In this document: positions 53,332 through 63,522 of the stretch, in pieces
Layout: the number at the start of each line of letters is the position of its first letter
How positions within the stretch are numbered: the stretch's first letter is position 1
Assembly: GCF_000020645.1 (NCBI RefSeq)
Contig: NC_011060.1
Coordinates: forward strand, 1,936,501 to 2,000,500
DNA from: Pelodictyon phaeoclathratiforme BU-1
GTDB taxonomy: Bacteria > Bacteroidota > Chlorobiia > Chlorobiales > Chlorobiaceae
Direction: 5' to 3'
Length of the DNA: 64,000 bases
Translations under genes and position numbers: made by a program
Notes under the pieces: model-generated
Database searches by the model: none
Seen by the model: the letters and a program-made list of their open reading frames with translations, nothing else
Told to the model about the DNA's origin: nothing

Positions 53332-53925
53332 TTAAAAGGCTCGAACAGCCCGAACACGGTCAAGGCCGTATGTCTTGCTGATGACATAATGGGTACCATT
53401 ACTGAAATTCTGCAACCATGCAATATCCGCATTATACTCCGACGAACTCCAGTAGTAACCATGGTTATCAGCAAACCCGCCAACCGCACGCTTATTGAGA
53501 TAAAGCTGGTTCAACTGCTCCTTGTTTGGTAAAAACCAGTCTTGATAGCCATTGCTCACAAAATTATCACATACAAGCCTGGCATCACTCCATGTAAAAC
53601 CCCCTTCCTCCTTGTCTGATGAGTACGCTGGCATATCGGCTTTGGCAACAACAAGACCATGCTTCCCCGTACCATCAACATAAAAAACAATCCCGCCGCC
53701 ATACTCTTCACCTATTGAGACACTCTCCTTTACGGTTTCCGTCACCTGCTCTTGCAGTAATGGTAAAGAATTACCCCGCTCTCTTGCAGCTTCTGATTGG
53801 TATTCAGAGCCTGAGCGCCTCTCATACAAATCACCATGACGAGAACTGTTATGATATGCAGCATGGAACACATGAGCCAATTGCCTGATGGAACTGGTGT
53901 AGCCGACCAATAATTTATTTTTCAT
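53332..53925 (-). CDS. DUF1566 (Lcl-like) C-type-lectin-fold protein
   Basis: A 197-residue protein. The DUF1566 domain has GGGIVFYVD, LPNKEQLNQLY, GYYWSSSEY and the C-terminus RVRAVRAF. No signal peptide is obvious; the N-terminal 70 residues are of unknown type. In Chlorobi and other bacteria, DUF1566 proteins with an ...RVRAVRAF end are known variable-protein targets of diversity-generating retroelements. Here the residues between SSSE and RVRAV mix fixed and varied codons in a way compatible with that, but no template repeat is in the window. It is intact. Confidence 0.75.
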   Translation of the reverse strand: MKNKLLVGYTSSIRQLAHVFHAAYHNSSRHGDLYERRSGSEYQSEAARERGNSLPLLQEQVTETVKESVSIGEEYGGGIVFYVDGTGKHGLVVAKADMPAYSSDKEEGGFTWSDARLVCDNFVSNGYQDWFLPNKEQLNQLYLNKRAVGGFADNHGYYWSSSEYNADIAWLQNFSNGTHYVISKTYGLDRVRAVRAF

Positions 53926-54318
53926 GGGCTAAAGAATTTATCGATAAACAAAGACTCATGTCCGCATACCACATGTATATATTTTCCGTAAAAAGTACAG
54001 CGGAAATATATATAATTATTGCATAACAAATAGTATTTCTTCACCACTTTGCTCTTTTATTGCAGCTCACGCAGAACGAGGCCAATCCATCGCATCTCCA
54101 GCTCCACAAGAATACCACTTCATCAGACGGAGCAATATAGTGTATATTGTGCGTATACCAACCAACAATATGGACACAAAACAAACTATGCGGAAAACCA
54201 GCTATATTTTTTTAAATTCCCAGCCACATAAGCGGAAAACAAGACTGTCCTCTATTATCCCGGGCTCTCCCGGACCGTCAGAAACAGCTCAATTCTGCTG
54301 AATTGTTAGAAAATATAC
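53926..54318. other. Intergenic region without a supported gene
   Basis: About 390 bp between the DUF1566 gene and tRNA-Ser, AT-rich. A 60-codon frame at 54049-54231 has no recognisable features or ribosome-binding site. I see no RNA gene other than the flanking tRNA. Confidence 0.5.
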
Positions 54319-54408
<90 letters not shown>

Positions 54409-54610
54409 TATATTCCAGACTGCGCAGTTAATTGCAAGTTATGAGCCCGAATGCCCGCTCCATTCGAGCTTCCTGGTTTTGTGTTTTCAATCAGAATCTT
54501 TTTCTGTCGTTTTATGGTGTGAGTAGGAGCATTTGATGCCCTCATACAGTTTCCCTCTTTTTCCCGAACTACCCCTTGTATTATATACGGCATTGCCGTA
54601 CATTAGCGTC

Positions 54611-54976
54611 ATGCATGTTGTTATTGAAACGCCGAATTATCTTTCCGATGCCAAAGCGCTTGGGTTAACTGCCGATGAGCGTCGATCAATCGTCGATTGT
54701 ATCGCGCAAACCCCTGACGCCGGAGTTGAAATGAAAGGTACGGGCGGTGCGAGAAAAATTCGATTCGCTGGAAGGGGCAAAGGAAAAAGCGGAGGGTACA
54801 GGGTTGTTACTTTTTATGCCGGAGAAAATATTCCCGTGTTTCTATTGTCTATTTTTTCAAAAGGCGAAAGAGCAAATTTATCGCAAGCTGAAAGAAATGA
54901 ACTGAAGCAAATTTTAGGATCGCTTGCTGATGTTTACAAGAAAGGAGTTAAAGACTATGTCCAAAGCAGGAAATAA
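54611..54976 (+). CDS. RelE-family toxin
   Basis: A 121-residue protein started at 54611 (MHVVIETPNYLSDAKALGLT); a frame from 54533 adds an unlikely N-terminus. It has the core AQTPDAGVEMKGTGGARKIR, the GKSGGYRVVTFY strand and FLLSIFSKGERANLS, typical of the RelE/HigB toxin fold with a C-terminal helical tail. It cleaves ribosome-bound mRNA by family function. The XRE gene overlaps its 3' end by 20 bp. Confidence 0.88.
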   Translation: MHVVIETPNYLSDAKALGLTADERRSIVDCIAQTPDAGVEMKGTGGARKIRFAGRGKGKSGGYRVVTFYAGENIPVFLLSIFSKGERANLSQAERNELKQILGSLADVYKKGVKDYVQSRK

Positions 54977-55247
54977 ACTTATCAAGTCCGCGAATCAGGC
55001 GCTGGCCTATGCTCGCGGTGAAATTTCTGACGGCTTTAACGTCAATGTTCCTGAGGAGATCGACGTTAAGTCTATCCGCAACGGTTTGGGGTTGACTCAA
55101 CCGGAATTTTCTTCACGGTTCGGGTTTGACGTCAGGGCGGTGCAGGATTGGGAACAAAAACGCCGTCAGCCTGATCGGGCCGCCCGGATTCTTTTAACCG
55201 TCATTGCCCATGAACCGGAGGCTGTCGAAAGGGCCTTGGCGCATTAG
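54957..55247 (+). CDS. XRE-family antitoxin
   Basis: A 96-residue protein started at MSKAGNKLIKSANQALAYAR (54957). The HTH (IRNGLGLTQPEFSSRFGFDV, then AVQDWEQKRRQPD) is typical of antitoxins paired with RelE toxins. It overlaps the toxin by 20 bp, toxin first. A frame from 54924 gives an implausible N-terminus. It probably represses its own operon. Confidence 0.88.
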   Translation: MSKAGNKLIKSANQALAYARGEISDGFNVNVPEEIDVKSIRNGLGLTQPEFSSRFGFDVRAVQDWEQKRRQPDRAARILLTVIAHEPEAVERALAH

Positions 55248-55846
55248 GGAGTACATACTGTCGGGCTCACATAATTGAATCATGGGGTTGCGGTGAGTGA
55301 TTTGCAGTATGTGGCGCGGATGTGCAGTGGTCGATGTATAATGATGTCGGAACTGGCGCAGATGGTGCGAGGGTCAAATCATAAGACGCTGCTGAAGATA
55401 TTTTTTTGAAAAAAAATCGCTATGCTTGGCAGCTATACGCCTAACCCGACGCCGATTCTTGCATACGGTGTTTCGAAATGTTCGGCTGAGATCCATGGTC
55501 TGCTCGTCTGGCGATGGGAGGTAGCTGATCTGTTTTCGCTTTTCGGCAAAGTACCCAATGGTCGGCTCATAGAAGAAGGAGATCTCGTCGAAGTCCTCGA
55601 CGCTGACAAGCGCTGTTAGCTGAAGAGACAGCTTCACCAGAGTGACGTGTAGCTGCGTTAGCATGGCCTTCGTACGGAGGCACTCGTTGCGATGGGCGGG
55701 TGGTCCGAGGTCAACTATTGTTGTTCGTTCACTGATTTTAAGGACTGGAACTGAGCAACAGAACTGTTTTGGTGCTATTTTGGTTTCATTTCCAAAATTG
55801 CCGTTCCTGTGAACAGGAATTCTTGACCATCTTCCAGCAACAGCTT
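55248..55846. other. Region of uncertain coding content before the amidotransferase
   Basis: About 600 bp with higher GC than the flanks. A 96-codon minus-strand frame (55374-55664) and a 65-codon plus-strand frame overlap here. Neither has a recognisable domain or ribosome-binding site. The composition differs from neighbouring intergenic DNA, so it could be a remnant of transferred DNA. Confidence 0.35.
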
Positions 55847-56563
55847 ATGTCCAGAAAAGTACTGATTGTCAAAAACATCACCCACGAAGGGCCGGGTCTG
55901 CTTGAAACCCTGCTTTGCGAGCATGGTATCGCATGGCATAGTGAGGATCTTTCTGCGGGCGGAACCGTTCCCGATCCACGTGGCTACAGCGCACTCGTGG
56001 TGCTTGGAGGGCCCCAGAGCGCCAACGATGAGAGTCCTGCCATGCTGCTTCAGCTCCGCCGGATTGAGCAGGCTCTGCATGAGGAGATCCCCTCTCTTGG
56101 CATCTGCCTTGGCATACAGTGCCTTGTTAAAGCGGGTGGAGGAAAAGTGGTGAACTCTCCGGTAAAAGAGATTGGATTTCTTGATCCTGAAGGGAATCCC
56201 TTCCGCATCGACCTTACCCCGGCGGGCAAAAAGGAGGCTCTTTTTGGCGGGCTTGGCAAAAGCTTTCCGGTCTTTCAGCTTCATGGCGAAACGGTGGAGC
56301 TTGCATCTTCAGGAATGGAGCTGCTTGCGACCGGCAAACAATGTCCTGTGCAGGCTGTCAGGGTTGGCAAAAACGCCTACGGACTGCAGTGTCATTTTGA
56401 ACTGACAACTGCGATGTTTTCGGATTGGTGCGATACGGATAGTGACCTGAAAAGAATGAATCGTCAGGAACTCATGGAACAGTATGAAACGATCAGAGAG
56501 GAGTACCATTCGACCGGACTCAAGCTCATGCACAACTTCCTCCGGATTTCAGAACTTGTCTGA
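55847..56563 (+). CDS. GMP-synthase-like class I glutamine amidotransferase
   Basis: A 238-residue protein started at 55847 (MSRKVLIVKNITHEGPG). The catalytic Cys is in LGICLGIQCLVKAGGG, and the His is in VFQLHGETVEL or YGLQCHFEL. It is a stand-alone amidotransferase-domain protein like those annotated as GMP synthase-related. Substrate unknown. A frame from 55769 adds an unlikely N-terminus. The 3' end, from 56498, is repeated at 62043. Confidence 0.85.
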   Translation: MSRKVLIVKNITHEGPGLLETLLCEHGIAWHSEDLSAGGTVPDPRGYSALVVLGGPQSANDESPAMLLQLRRIEQALHEEIPSLGICLGIQCLVKAGGGKVVNSPVKEIGFLDPEGNPFRIDLTPAGKKEALFGGLGKSFPVFQLHGETVELASSGMELLATGKQCPVQAVRVGKNAYGLQCHFELTTAMFSDWCDTDSDLKRMNRQELMEQYETIREEYHSTGLKLMHNFLRISELV

Positions 56564-56852
56564 GCCGCAACGCTTCATGATCGATCCGCGCCGCATCCGC
56601 CTCCTGAACGAGAAGCATGACGGAGAGGGTGCGGTGATCTACTGGATGTCGCGCGACCAGAGGGTGCGTCATAACTGGGCGCTGCTCTTTGCCCGCAGAA
56701 AAGCGGAACTCCTGCAGCAGCCTCTTGTGGTGCTCTTTACGCTTGCTCCCACTTTTCTCGGGGCCCCGCTCCGCCATTACGATTTCATGCTCAAGGGCTT
56801 GCGGGAGGTTGAAGCCGATCTCAAAACACTCAACATTCCCTTTTTGCTCCTC
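56498..56852 (+). repeat. 355-bp direct repeat, copy A
   Basis: Matches 62043-62397 with about 95% identity and no visible gaps. It covers the last 66 bp of the amidotransferase gene and the first ~275 bp of a photolyase gene. The two copies flank the tubulin-like/PstS-OmpA insert. Confidence 0.92.
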
Positions 56853-56891
56853 CAGAGCCAGCCGCCAAAACGCACGACAAGCACTGTCTAA
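56577..56891 (+). pseudogene. 5' fragment of a class II photolyase gene
   Basis: Starts MIDPRRIRLLNEKHDGEG and follows the full gene at 62122 closely to residue ~92 (LNIPFLLLQ). It then enters unrelated sequence and stops at 56891. It contains only the beginning of the N-terminal antenna-binding domain, so no active enzyme can be made. Confidence 0.88.
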
Positions 56892-56957
56892 GGTGGCAAT
56901 CTCGATAAGGAGATAAATAGAATCTGGATAACCTGTTTCCCATTCGTAATTTATCCT

Positions 56958-58517
56958 TTATTTTACCCAAACCTCGATTCTTCTGTTTTTTTCCCTGTTT
57001 TCCTGGGTATCATTCGGAGCGACAAAAGCTTCAGCTCCTACCCCTGTTACTTCAGCACATTGTACACCTTCTTCTATGAGCGCTGTAGCAACAACTTCAG
57101 CACGTTTTTGCGCGAGTTCCTTATTGTGTTTTATTGAGCCTGCCGCATCCGCAAAGCCAATAAGCACTACTCGTTTGTCTTTGTACTTTGGCTGCGATAA
57201 TACGGCTACGATTCGACCTATATCCCGGTTTGCTCGGGTATCCAATACTTCACTATCAGCACGGAATCTGAAGCGTGTCGCGATTTCGGTTGCGCCGCTT
57301 GTCAGATTTCTCCATCCCATGGAGATATTCCGGGGGTCATACTCAGGCACAACATTTGACGGTTGGCTGACAGGTGTCGGGTCGAGATTGACCAGACCGA
57401 TAGATGCGACGATTTGCTGGCCGGCAGTTCCTGTGGCAAAATCGATGAAGCGGGCAACCAGAGGATTTTTGCTTGTTTCCGATGCGTACAGGAAGAGGCG
57501 CCGTGACAGGATATAGTCCTCTGTCTTTACAGTAAACGGACTGGGTTTGCGCGCCTGTACACCGACATCGGAGAGGGAGAGCGCATGGTTAGAACCGATA
57601 TAGTTCAAACCGATGAAGCCAATTGCATTCGGATTAGTTGCTACCGAGGCCGAAAGTTTTTTGCTGTTTTCCAGGAGGAGTGCATCACCAGCAAGGGTTT
57701 TACCATATTTCTTAAGGACTGCGTCATTGAAGAAATCCCTGGTGCCCGAGTTTTCATCACGAGCATAAATGGTGATAGCGCCATTCAGCCCGCCCACTTG
57801 CGACCACTCTTTGATCGTTCCGCTGAAAATATCTGCAAGCTGGGAGACGGACAAAGACTTTATCGGATTTGAGGGATGGACGATGACTGCGATGCCATCG
57901 AGTGCCAGAACAAATTCACTGCCATTTGATCTGAGATCGCCCACTACAGGTTTAAGCGCCTGCCATTCATCATTTTTAATTGGTCTTGAGGCCATACCAA
58001 TATCGCACTGCCCATATTTCAAACCTTCAAAGGCGGTTTTGCTGCCATGAGCGGCAATTTCGATTCGACCCTCAACTCCATTTTGTTCGCCTACGATAGA
58101 GCATTCATCTTCGGTTTCTGAAACCTTGTGAACATTACTGTATCCCTCCTGTTTGAGGAATTGCTCAGCCAATGCTGGCAGGAGGTTAACACCGATGGTG
58201 TTCGAACCGTGAAAACGTAAAAGCGTTTTGCCGTTAAACGGTTGATTCATGTCTTGAACCAGGGCTGTACCTGGTTTCGGACTTGGGTTCGACCGCATGA
58301 AAAACAGCCGACCTCCGCCGATAATCAGAACCAATATGCCGACAATGAGAGCTATGGTTTTGTTGTCCGGCATCTTGAGGACTGTTTTCCCGACAGGAAT
58401 AAGCTTGGATTTGCATTCAGGACATATCGGATCTGCACCTGCAGGAAGGGCAATCTGTTCCTGATTGTCAGCCTTGTGACAGTTGCCCAGATTCGGACAT
58501 TTGTATGTGGTTGGCAT
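56958..58517 (-). CDS. Zinc ribbon-TM-PstS-like-OmpA envelope protein
   Basis: A 519-residue protein with an unusual domain order. An N-terminal zinc ribbon (Cys7, Cys13, Cys32, Cys35) is followed by a transmembrane helix (about 54-74). A periplasmic phosphate-binding-like (PBP) domain follows, with FHGSNTIGVNLLPALAEQF, IGMASRPIKNDEW and ARDENSGTRDFF. An OmpA peptidoglycan-binding domain ends it (about 420-519, with GFADAAGSIKHNKELAQKRA). The topology puts the zinc ribbon in the cytoplasm and the rest in the periplasm. It is encoded 22 bp after the tubulin-like gene. It is probably not a transport protein but a sensor or tether (inference). Confidence 0.82.
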   Translation of the reverse strand: MPTTYKCPNLGNCHKADNQEQIALPAGADPICPECKSKLIPVGKTVLKMPDNKTIALIVGILVLIIGGGRLFFMRSNPSPKPGTALVQDMNQPFNGKTLLRFHGSNTIGVNLLPALAEQFLKQEGYSNVHKVSETEDECSIVGEQNGVEGRIEIAAHGSKTAFEGLKYGQCDIGMASRPIKNDEWQALKPVVGDLRSNGSEFVLALDGIAVIVHPSNPIKSLSVSQLADIFSGTIKEWSQVGGLNGAITIYARDENSGTRDFFNDAVLKKYGKTLAGDALLLENSKKLSASVATNPNAIGFIGLNYIGSNHALSLSDVGVQARKPSPFTVKTEDYILSRRLFLYASETSKNPLVARFIDFATGTAGQQIVASIGLVNLDPTPVSQPSNVVPEYDPRNISMGWRNLTSGATEIATRFRFRADSEVLDTRANRDIGRIVAVLSQPKYKDKRVVLIGFADAAGSIKHNKELAQKRAEVVATALIEEGVQCAEVTGVGAEAFVAPNDTQENREKNRRIEVWVK

Positions 58518-58539
58518 GGTGAATTCCCGGTTTGATCGT

Positions 58540-61500
58540 TCAGTTGTTGGTTAATGACGTGATGGCCTTACGCGCAGCGGCTTCGAAGCGTTGATATGTC
58601 GGGTCTTCGAAATCTTCCTGCCGTTCGCTCAGGATTGCTTTCAGCTCATTCAGGATGCGCTGTTTCAGTTCGTTGATTTTGTCGATGTGTTTCCACTCAT
58701 TCTCCTTGAGCTTGTCATTGGCTGTTTGTTCCAGAACCTGGGCCACCTTCAGATCGATGTTTTCGGAGATTTCCGGCAGCGATTTTCCAAGCTTTGTCCG
58801 AACGGTCATTCCAAGTTCATCTTCACCGATCAGGAAAAGATCGCTTCTGCCGGTGGTGGGATTGACGACGGCCGTAATCAGTTCCATCGCTTTGGCAATG
58901 AACAGGGATGGCAAGACTTTTTCGCGTATATCGCCCTCATTGGCAATGAGCAGTGCAGAATACTGGCTTCCGTCACCTTCGCTATGCAATTCAAGCTTGA
59001 CCTGCTCCGGATTGTTTGCACTGTTGATGCGCAGATCGTACTTCTCTTTCAAAAAGCGCACCATCCTTGCATAACGCAGGGGGAACAGGTTGGTGATGCC
59101 AAGCAGAGTGATTTCGTGTGGTTTGGTGTCGCTCTCGATTATTTCAACGGGAATGCCACCTCTCAGATGATCGCGGAACATCGTTTTCAGGATTTCAGCG
59201 AATTCCGAGTGTTCACCGGCATTGGGCATGATGACAATGAATTGAGATACCTTGACAACATTGCCATTTCCTATTACAATAGCCTGTGGGTCGAATTCAA
59301 GATAGTTGCCGGCAGAGCGTACAAGATCGTTGACAAACTTCCTCAGCTCTTCAGGCTTTCCTGAATACTCCCGTTCGAGTTGACCGATAATATTGACGCC
59401 AAGCAAAGACTGGCGGTTATGGTCTGAGGAAACCAGGTTGTCGTGTGCGATCTGGGAACTGAGCGTACTCTTTTGTTCGAGAACGTTGAAAAAGCGTTGC
59501 CTGCTGATCCGGTTATGAAACGTGGCAAATGAAGGTTCCGAAGCGATCTGTTCGATGAGCGCATCTCTGATGATTTGCGAGTGGTTTTTTTGTATGGCAG
59601 CCTCTTTTTCCAGATCACGGGAAAACAGACGGACATTTTCGGCGTTATAGAATCGAACCAGAGACTGACGGAGATCGGGTTTTTCATTATCGTTGCACCG
59701 TTCATCGATACGTGTGTTGAACTCCTTGATTGTTTCGTCCACCAGCGTGGAGCAGAGCGAAATATCAGTGGCCAGATGGTTGAATTCCGTGATCGATTCC
59801 TGCAACAGGCGCTTGGCAAAGTTCCATGCTTCTGCCTGTGTGCGGAAGAGGTACAGTTCACGCAGGAGCTCGCCGTGAGTATCGAGTAGTTTACGGCGTC
59901 TACCGAGCATATGTGAAAGCAATCCTACTTTGGCCCACTCGTTCCGGTTTGCGGTAACCTTTTGTTCTGCATCTTCTACGTTAGCTTTAGCCTTGGAGAT
60001 TCTATCATCTCCGGCACGGGCGCGTTCTTCCAGAGAGGCGATCAATGCCATGACACACCGACTCAGGTCATGCATGGATTTGACGCCATTCTGCCACTCC
60101 TGGAATAGCTCACTTTCGACACGCCGGCGCAATTCCTTCACATAGTCCTTTCGTGCTTCCAGTTTGGTCTCATAAAACTTGCGTACGCCCAATTTCCGGT
60201 AATTTTCCTCATAGCGCTGCACCATCAGTTTTTCCAGATCGTTCAGCCAAACCTTGTCATCCTGGGCCTGCACCATACCTATGAATAGCGGAACAATATC
60301 CAGCCATTCGTTGAGAATCGGTTTCCAGCTCTTGTTGTTGATCTCTTCGGCAAGGATTCCCCGTGAAAGCGTGAAGTGATCATCGGTTAACGACCAGCGC
60401 TCAAGGGTCTGCTTGTCTCTGACGAACTCCCCGAAATCCTGGTTTCGCGCATCGTTACGGAAGCCGAAGGTGTCGTCCCAGTTGTTAAAACGCAGTTGAA
60501 GCGCCGCCTGCCGGGCAAATTTGTAAGTCAGATATTCCCTGATTTCCGTTTCGGGAACAGCAAGTCTTTTGATACCAAAGGTCAAAAAGCGCTTGCTTCT
60601 CGCCTTCCCGACGATTCCATGATCATTTTCGGGGGTGCCATCTCCGTTTTCTGCATTCTCCATTTTGTCAAGGAGGCGCATGGTATCAGCATTGCTGACG
60701 GCTATCAGCTTCTGAAAAAGAAAGTCGGCGACGATGGAGGGAAGGGTTTTATTTACATCGACCTGCAAGCCGTTCTCATTCCGGTTGGAAAAGATATAGC
60801 ATCCGTTGAAGGGATCCATGAGTTGCAGGCGCTTTCCGCTTTCGGCGACATCACAAGGTTGATAGCTCCCGGTGCTGAGGGCGTTCAGTTCGGCAAGCGC
60901 GGCATATCCATTGGCATGGTAATTACCGGTATCCCAATTGGGATTGGGTATCTCTTCAGGCAAGAGTGCATACACTACGATGCGGTAGGTTCTCGATTCG
61001 GGATAGAGCGCCCTGATTTGTGCAATGACATCGATCAGGCTTCCGCTTCCGGTGCCTCCAGCCAAACCGCAACAGATATGAAAGGTGATACTCGCTTCAC
61101 CGCCAGTCGTCAGTTCGGAAGCGAGTTGTTTGAGCTGATCCTTGAAGGTTCGCGCCTTACTGGCGAAAAGAAAGCGTCCGAGACGGCGTTTCTGACCTCC
61201 CAGCGTTTCTCCGACGATGCTGTTAAGGATAGCTTTCCACTGTTCGTGACTGCCTATCCATGGTTTGATATTTGGATAGCCTCCCAGGTTATCGAGCACC
61301 TGCTTGAGATTGCTTCCGGTAATGAGCAGTTGATTGCGCGGTGAAAGTTGAACATTTTCGCCCAATATTCTCCAACTGACATCATCGACAGCCATCATCT
61401 CTTTACTGGAGTCTATATAGAGATATTGAAGGTTTATGATTTATGGATGATTGCTGCGAAACTCCTGAAAAACGTTTTTCCGTAATGCGCGAAGTATTTT

Positions 61501-61542
61501 ACCTCCGGTTCCACCAAGGCCGATCAGTAAGTGGTTGTGCAT
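58540..61542 (-). pseudogene. Giant tubulin/FtsZ-like GTPase with one in-frame stop
   Basis: A ~1000-codon gene of the Tubulin_2 type. The N-terminus is MHNHLLIGLGGTGGKILRAL (from 61542), followed by a TAA at 61441-61443 (codon 34), then INLQYLYIDSSKEMMAVDD in the same frame. The tubulin signature GLAGGTGSGS is at about residues 159-168. A long helical/coiled-coil region (about 480-620) separates it from a C-terminal part unlike FtsZ. If the stop is respected, translation from 61398 gives 952 residues without the first nucleotide-binding loop. It is co-transcribed with the envelope protein downstream. Confidence 0.8.
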
Positions 61543-62042
61543 ATATATTTGTTATTTATTAGCAAACAATGTTGATCCTGGTGTGACCCGCGATGACGGG
61601 TTATTGCTCCAAAGTACTGTTGATAAATCATTGGTCTCAGCAAGTGAAATACAGATATCTCCTATGAAAAAAACAGCAAATTCCAACGGCGAACCAAAAC
61701 ACCTTCGTTAATCGATATAACTTCCCTGCAAATAAGGGAGTAGCTGATCTGTATTTTTATAAGAATTTTAATTTATCAAATACCAACAAATTTCTTTTTT
61801 TGTTACGGGGTATTTATGTTAATTCTTTGTGAACTCTTTGTTATAGTGGCAATTACAGTATATGATTGATACCTTCATAGGGCTTGTAGATATTGCTCAT
61901 CTGCCGATGCTGTCAAGATTATACTCAAGCTCCAGAAAAAAGTCATGAGCAAGATCCTGAGAAATCGGTCTTTTATGGCCAAAGCTGAAAACAATGCTCT
62001 TAGTAGCAAAAGACAGTGCGCCCCTCTCTTGGCACTATCAGG
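61543..62042. other. AT-rich region upstream of the tubulin-like gene and the photolyase repeat
   Basis: About 500 bp, strongly AT-rich between 61620 and 61860. It probably carries the promoter for the tubulin-like operon on the minus strand. A short plus-strand frame from 61945 reads into the repeat and has no features of its own. I see no RNA gene or mobile element end. Confidence 0.45.
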
Positions 62043-62397
62043 GAGGAGTACCATTCGACCGGACTCAAGCTCATGCACAACTTCCTCCGGATTTCCGAGC
62101 TTGTCTGAGCCGCAACGCTTCATGATCGATCCGCGCCGCATCCGCCTCCTGAACGAGAAGCATGACGGAGAGGGCACGGTGATCTACTGGATGTCACGCG
62201 ACCAGAGAGTGCATCATAACTGGGCGCTGCTCTTTGCCCGCAGAAAAGCGGAACTCCTGCAGCAGCCTCTTGTGGTACTCTTTACGCTTGCGCCCTCGTT
62301 TCTCGGGGCCCCGCTCCGCCATTACGATTTCATGCTCAAGGGCTTGCGGGAGGTTGAAGCCGATCTCCGGGAACTCAACATTCCCTTTGTGCTCCTG
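62043..62397 (+). repeat. 355-bp direct repeat, copy B
   Basis: Counterpart of 56498-56852. It begins abruptly with the last 66 bp of an amidotransferase gene (no gene in front of it) and runs into the photolyase gene. The left boundary therefore marks the join to the insert. Confidence 0.92.
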
Positions 62398-63522
62398 CCG
62401 GGTGAACCGGGAACAGCACTCCCCCGCTTTGCAGAAAAGATCAAAGCAGGGGTGGTGGTCACCGATTTTTCACCGATAAAGATTGCACGAGGGTGGAAAA
62501 AAGAGGTGGCCCGGCAGCTCACCGCTCCGCTCTATGAGATTGATGCCCACAACATTGTCCCCTGCTGGATCGCTTCCGGCAAACAGGAGTATGCTGCCAG
62601 AACGTTCCGTCCAAAAATAAACGCCCTGCTTGGTGAGTTTCTGACCGACTTTCCCGAGCTTGAGCCGATTGCTTCGCCCTCTGCATACCCGACTGTCGAT
62701 TGGAGCGCTGTTTACCGTACCCTGAAGGCTGACCCGGAGGTGTCGCCTGTTGAGTGGCTGAAACCGGGAGAAAAGGCGGCAAACGAGTGCCTTGAGAGCT
62801 TCCTGCAAAACAGGCTTGCCTCCTATGCGGTAGAGCGCAATGATCCCAATGCAGGAGCAACCTCCCATCTCTCCCCCTATCTGCACTTCGGCTAGATCAG
62901 CGCCCAGTTCATCGCCATAGAGGCCGGTAAAAGCGAGGCACCGGAATCCGACAAAAAAGCCTTTCTTGAAGAGCTGATTGTACGGCGGGAGCTGGCCGAT
63001 AACTACTGCTGCTATAATAATCACTATGACTCCTATGAAGGCATCCCGGAATGGGCCAGAGAGAGCCTGAAGCAGCATGGCGACGACCAGCGGGACTATC
63101 GCTACACCGTCGAAGAGTTTGCCGCCGGAAAAACGCATGAAAAGCTCTGGAATGCCGCGCAGCATGAGCTGATAAGAACAGGGGTCATCCACGGCTACAT
63201 GCGGATGTACTGGGCAAAAAAAATTCTTGAGTGGAGTGAAACCCCTGAGCAGGCATTTGAGACGGCAATCTTCCTCAATGACCGCTTCGCCCTTGACGGA
63301 AGGGAGCCGAATGGTTACACCGGGGTCGCATGGTCAATCGGAGGGCTACATGACCGTCCCTGGTTTGAGAGGCCGGTCTATGGAAAAATCCGCTACATGA
63401 ACGCATCAGGGTGTGCTCGGAAGTTTGATGTCAACCGATATATCGCCCGCAATGAAGGTGGTTCGAAGGGTAGCGCAGAGGGGTACACAGGGGCAAAGGA
63501 GCAGCACGACCTGTTCCCCTGA
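62122..63522 (+). pseudogene. phrB: Class II CPD photolyase interrupted by a single TAG
   Basis: A 466-codon gene (MIDPRRIRLLNEKHDGEG ... EQHDLFP). VIYWMSRDQRVHHNWALLFA marks the class II N-terminus, and the FAD-binding C-terminal part has GYMRMYWAKKILEWS, LDGREPNGYTGVAWSIGG and KIRYMNASG. A TAG at 62893-62895 interrupts SPYLHFG/ISAQFIA, where relatives have Gln (CAG). All other codons are open to 63522. It would repair UV-induced cyclobutane pyrimidine dimers. Unless the amber codon is read through, it is inactive. Confidence 0.85.

Noticed and set aside
55374..55664. 96-codon minus-strand frame
   Set aside because: No domain, no ribosome-binding site, and an overlapping frame on the other strand is equally open; left as uncertain intergenic DNA.
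60496..61344. 282-codon plus-strand frame opposite the tubulin-like gene
   Set aside because: Antisense to a well-supported protein with the GGTGSG motif; no recognisable features.
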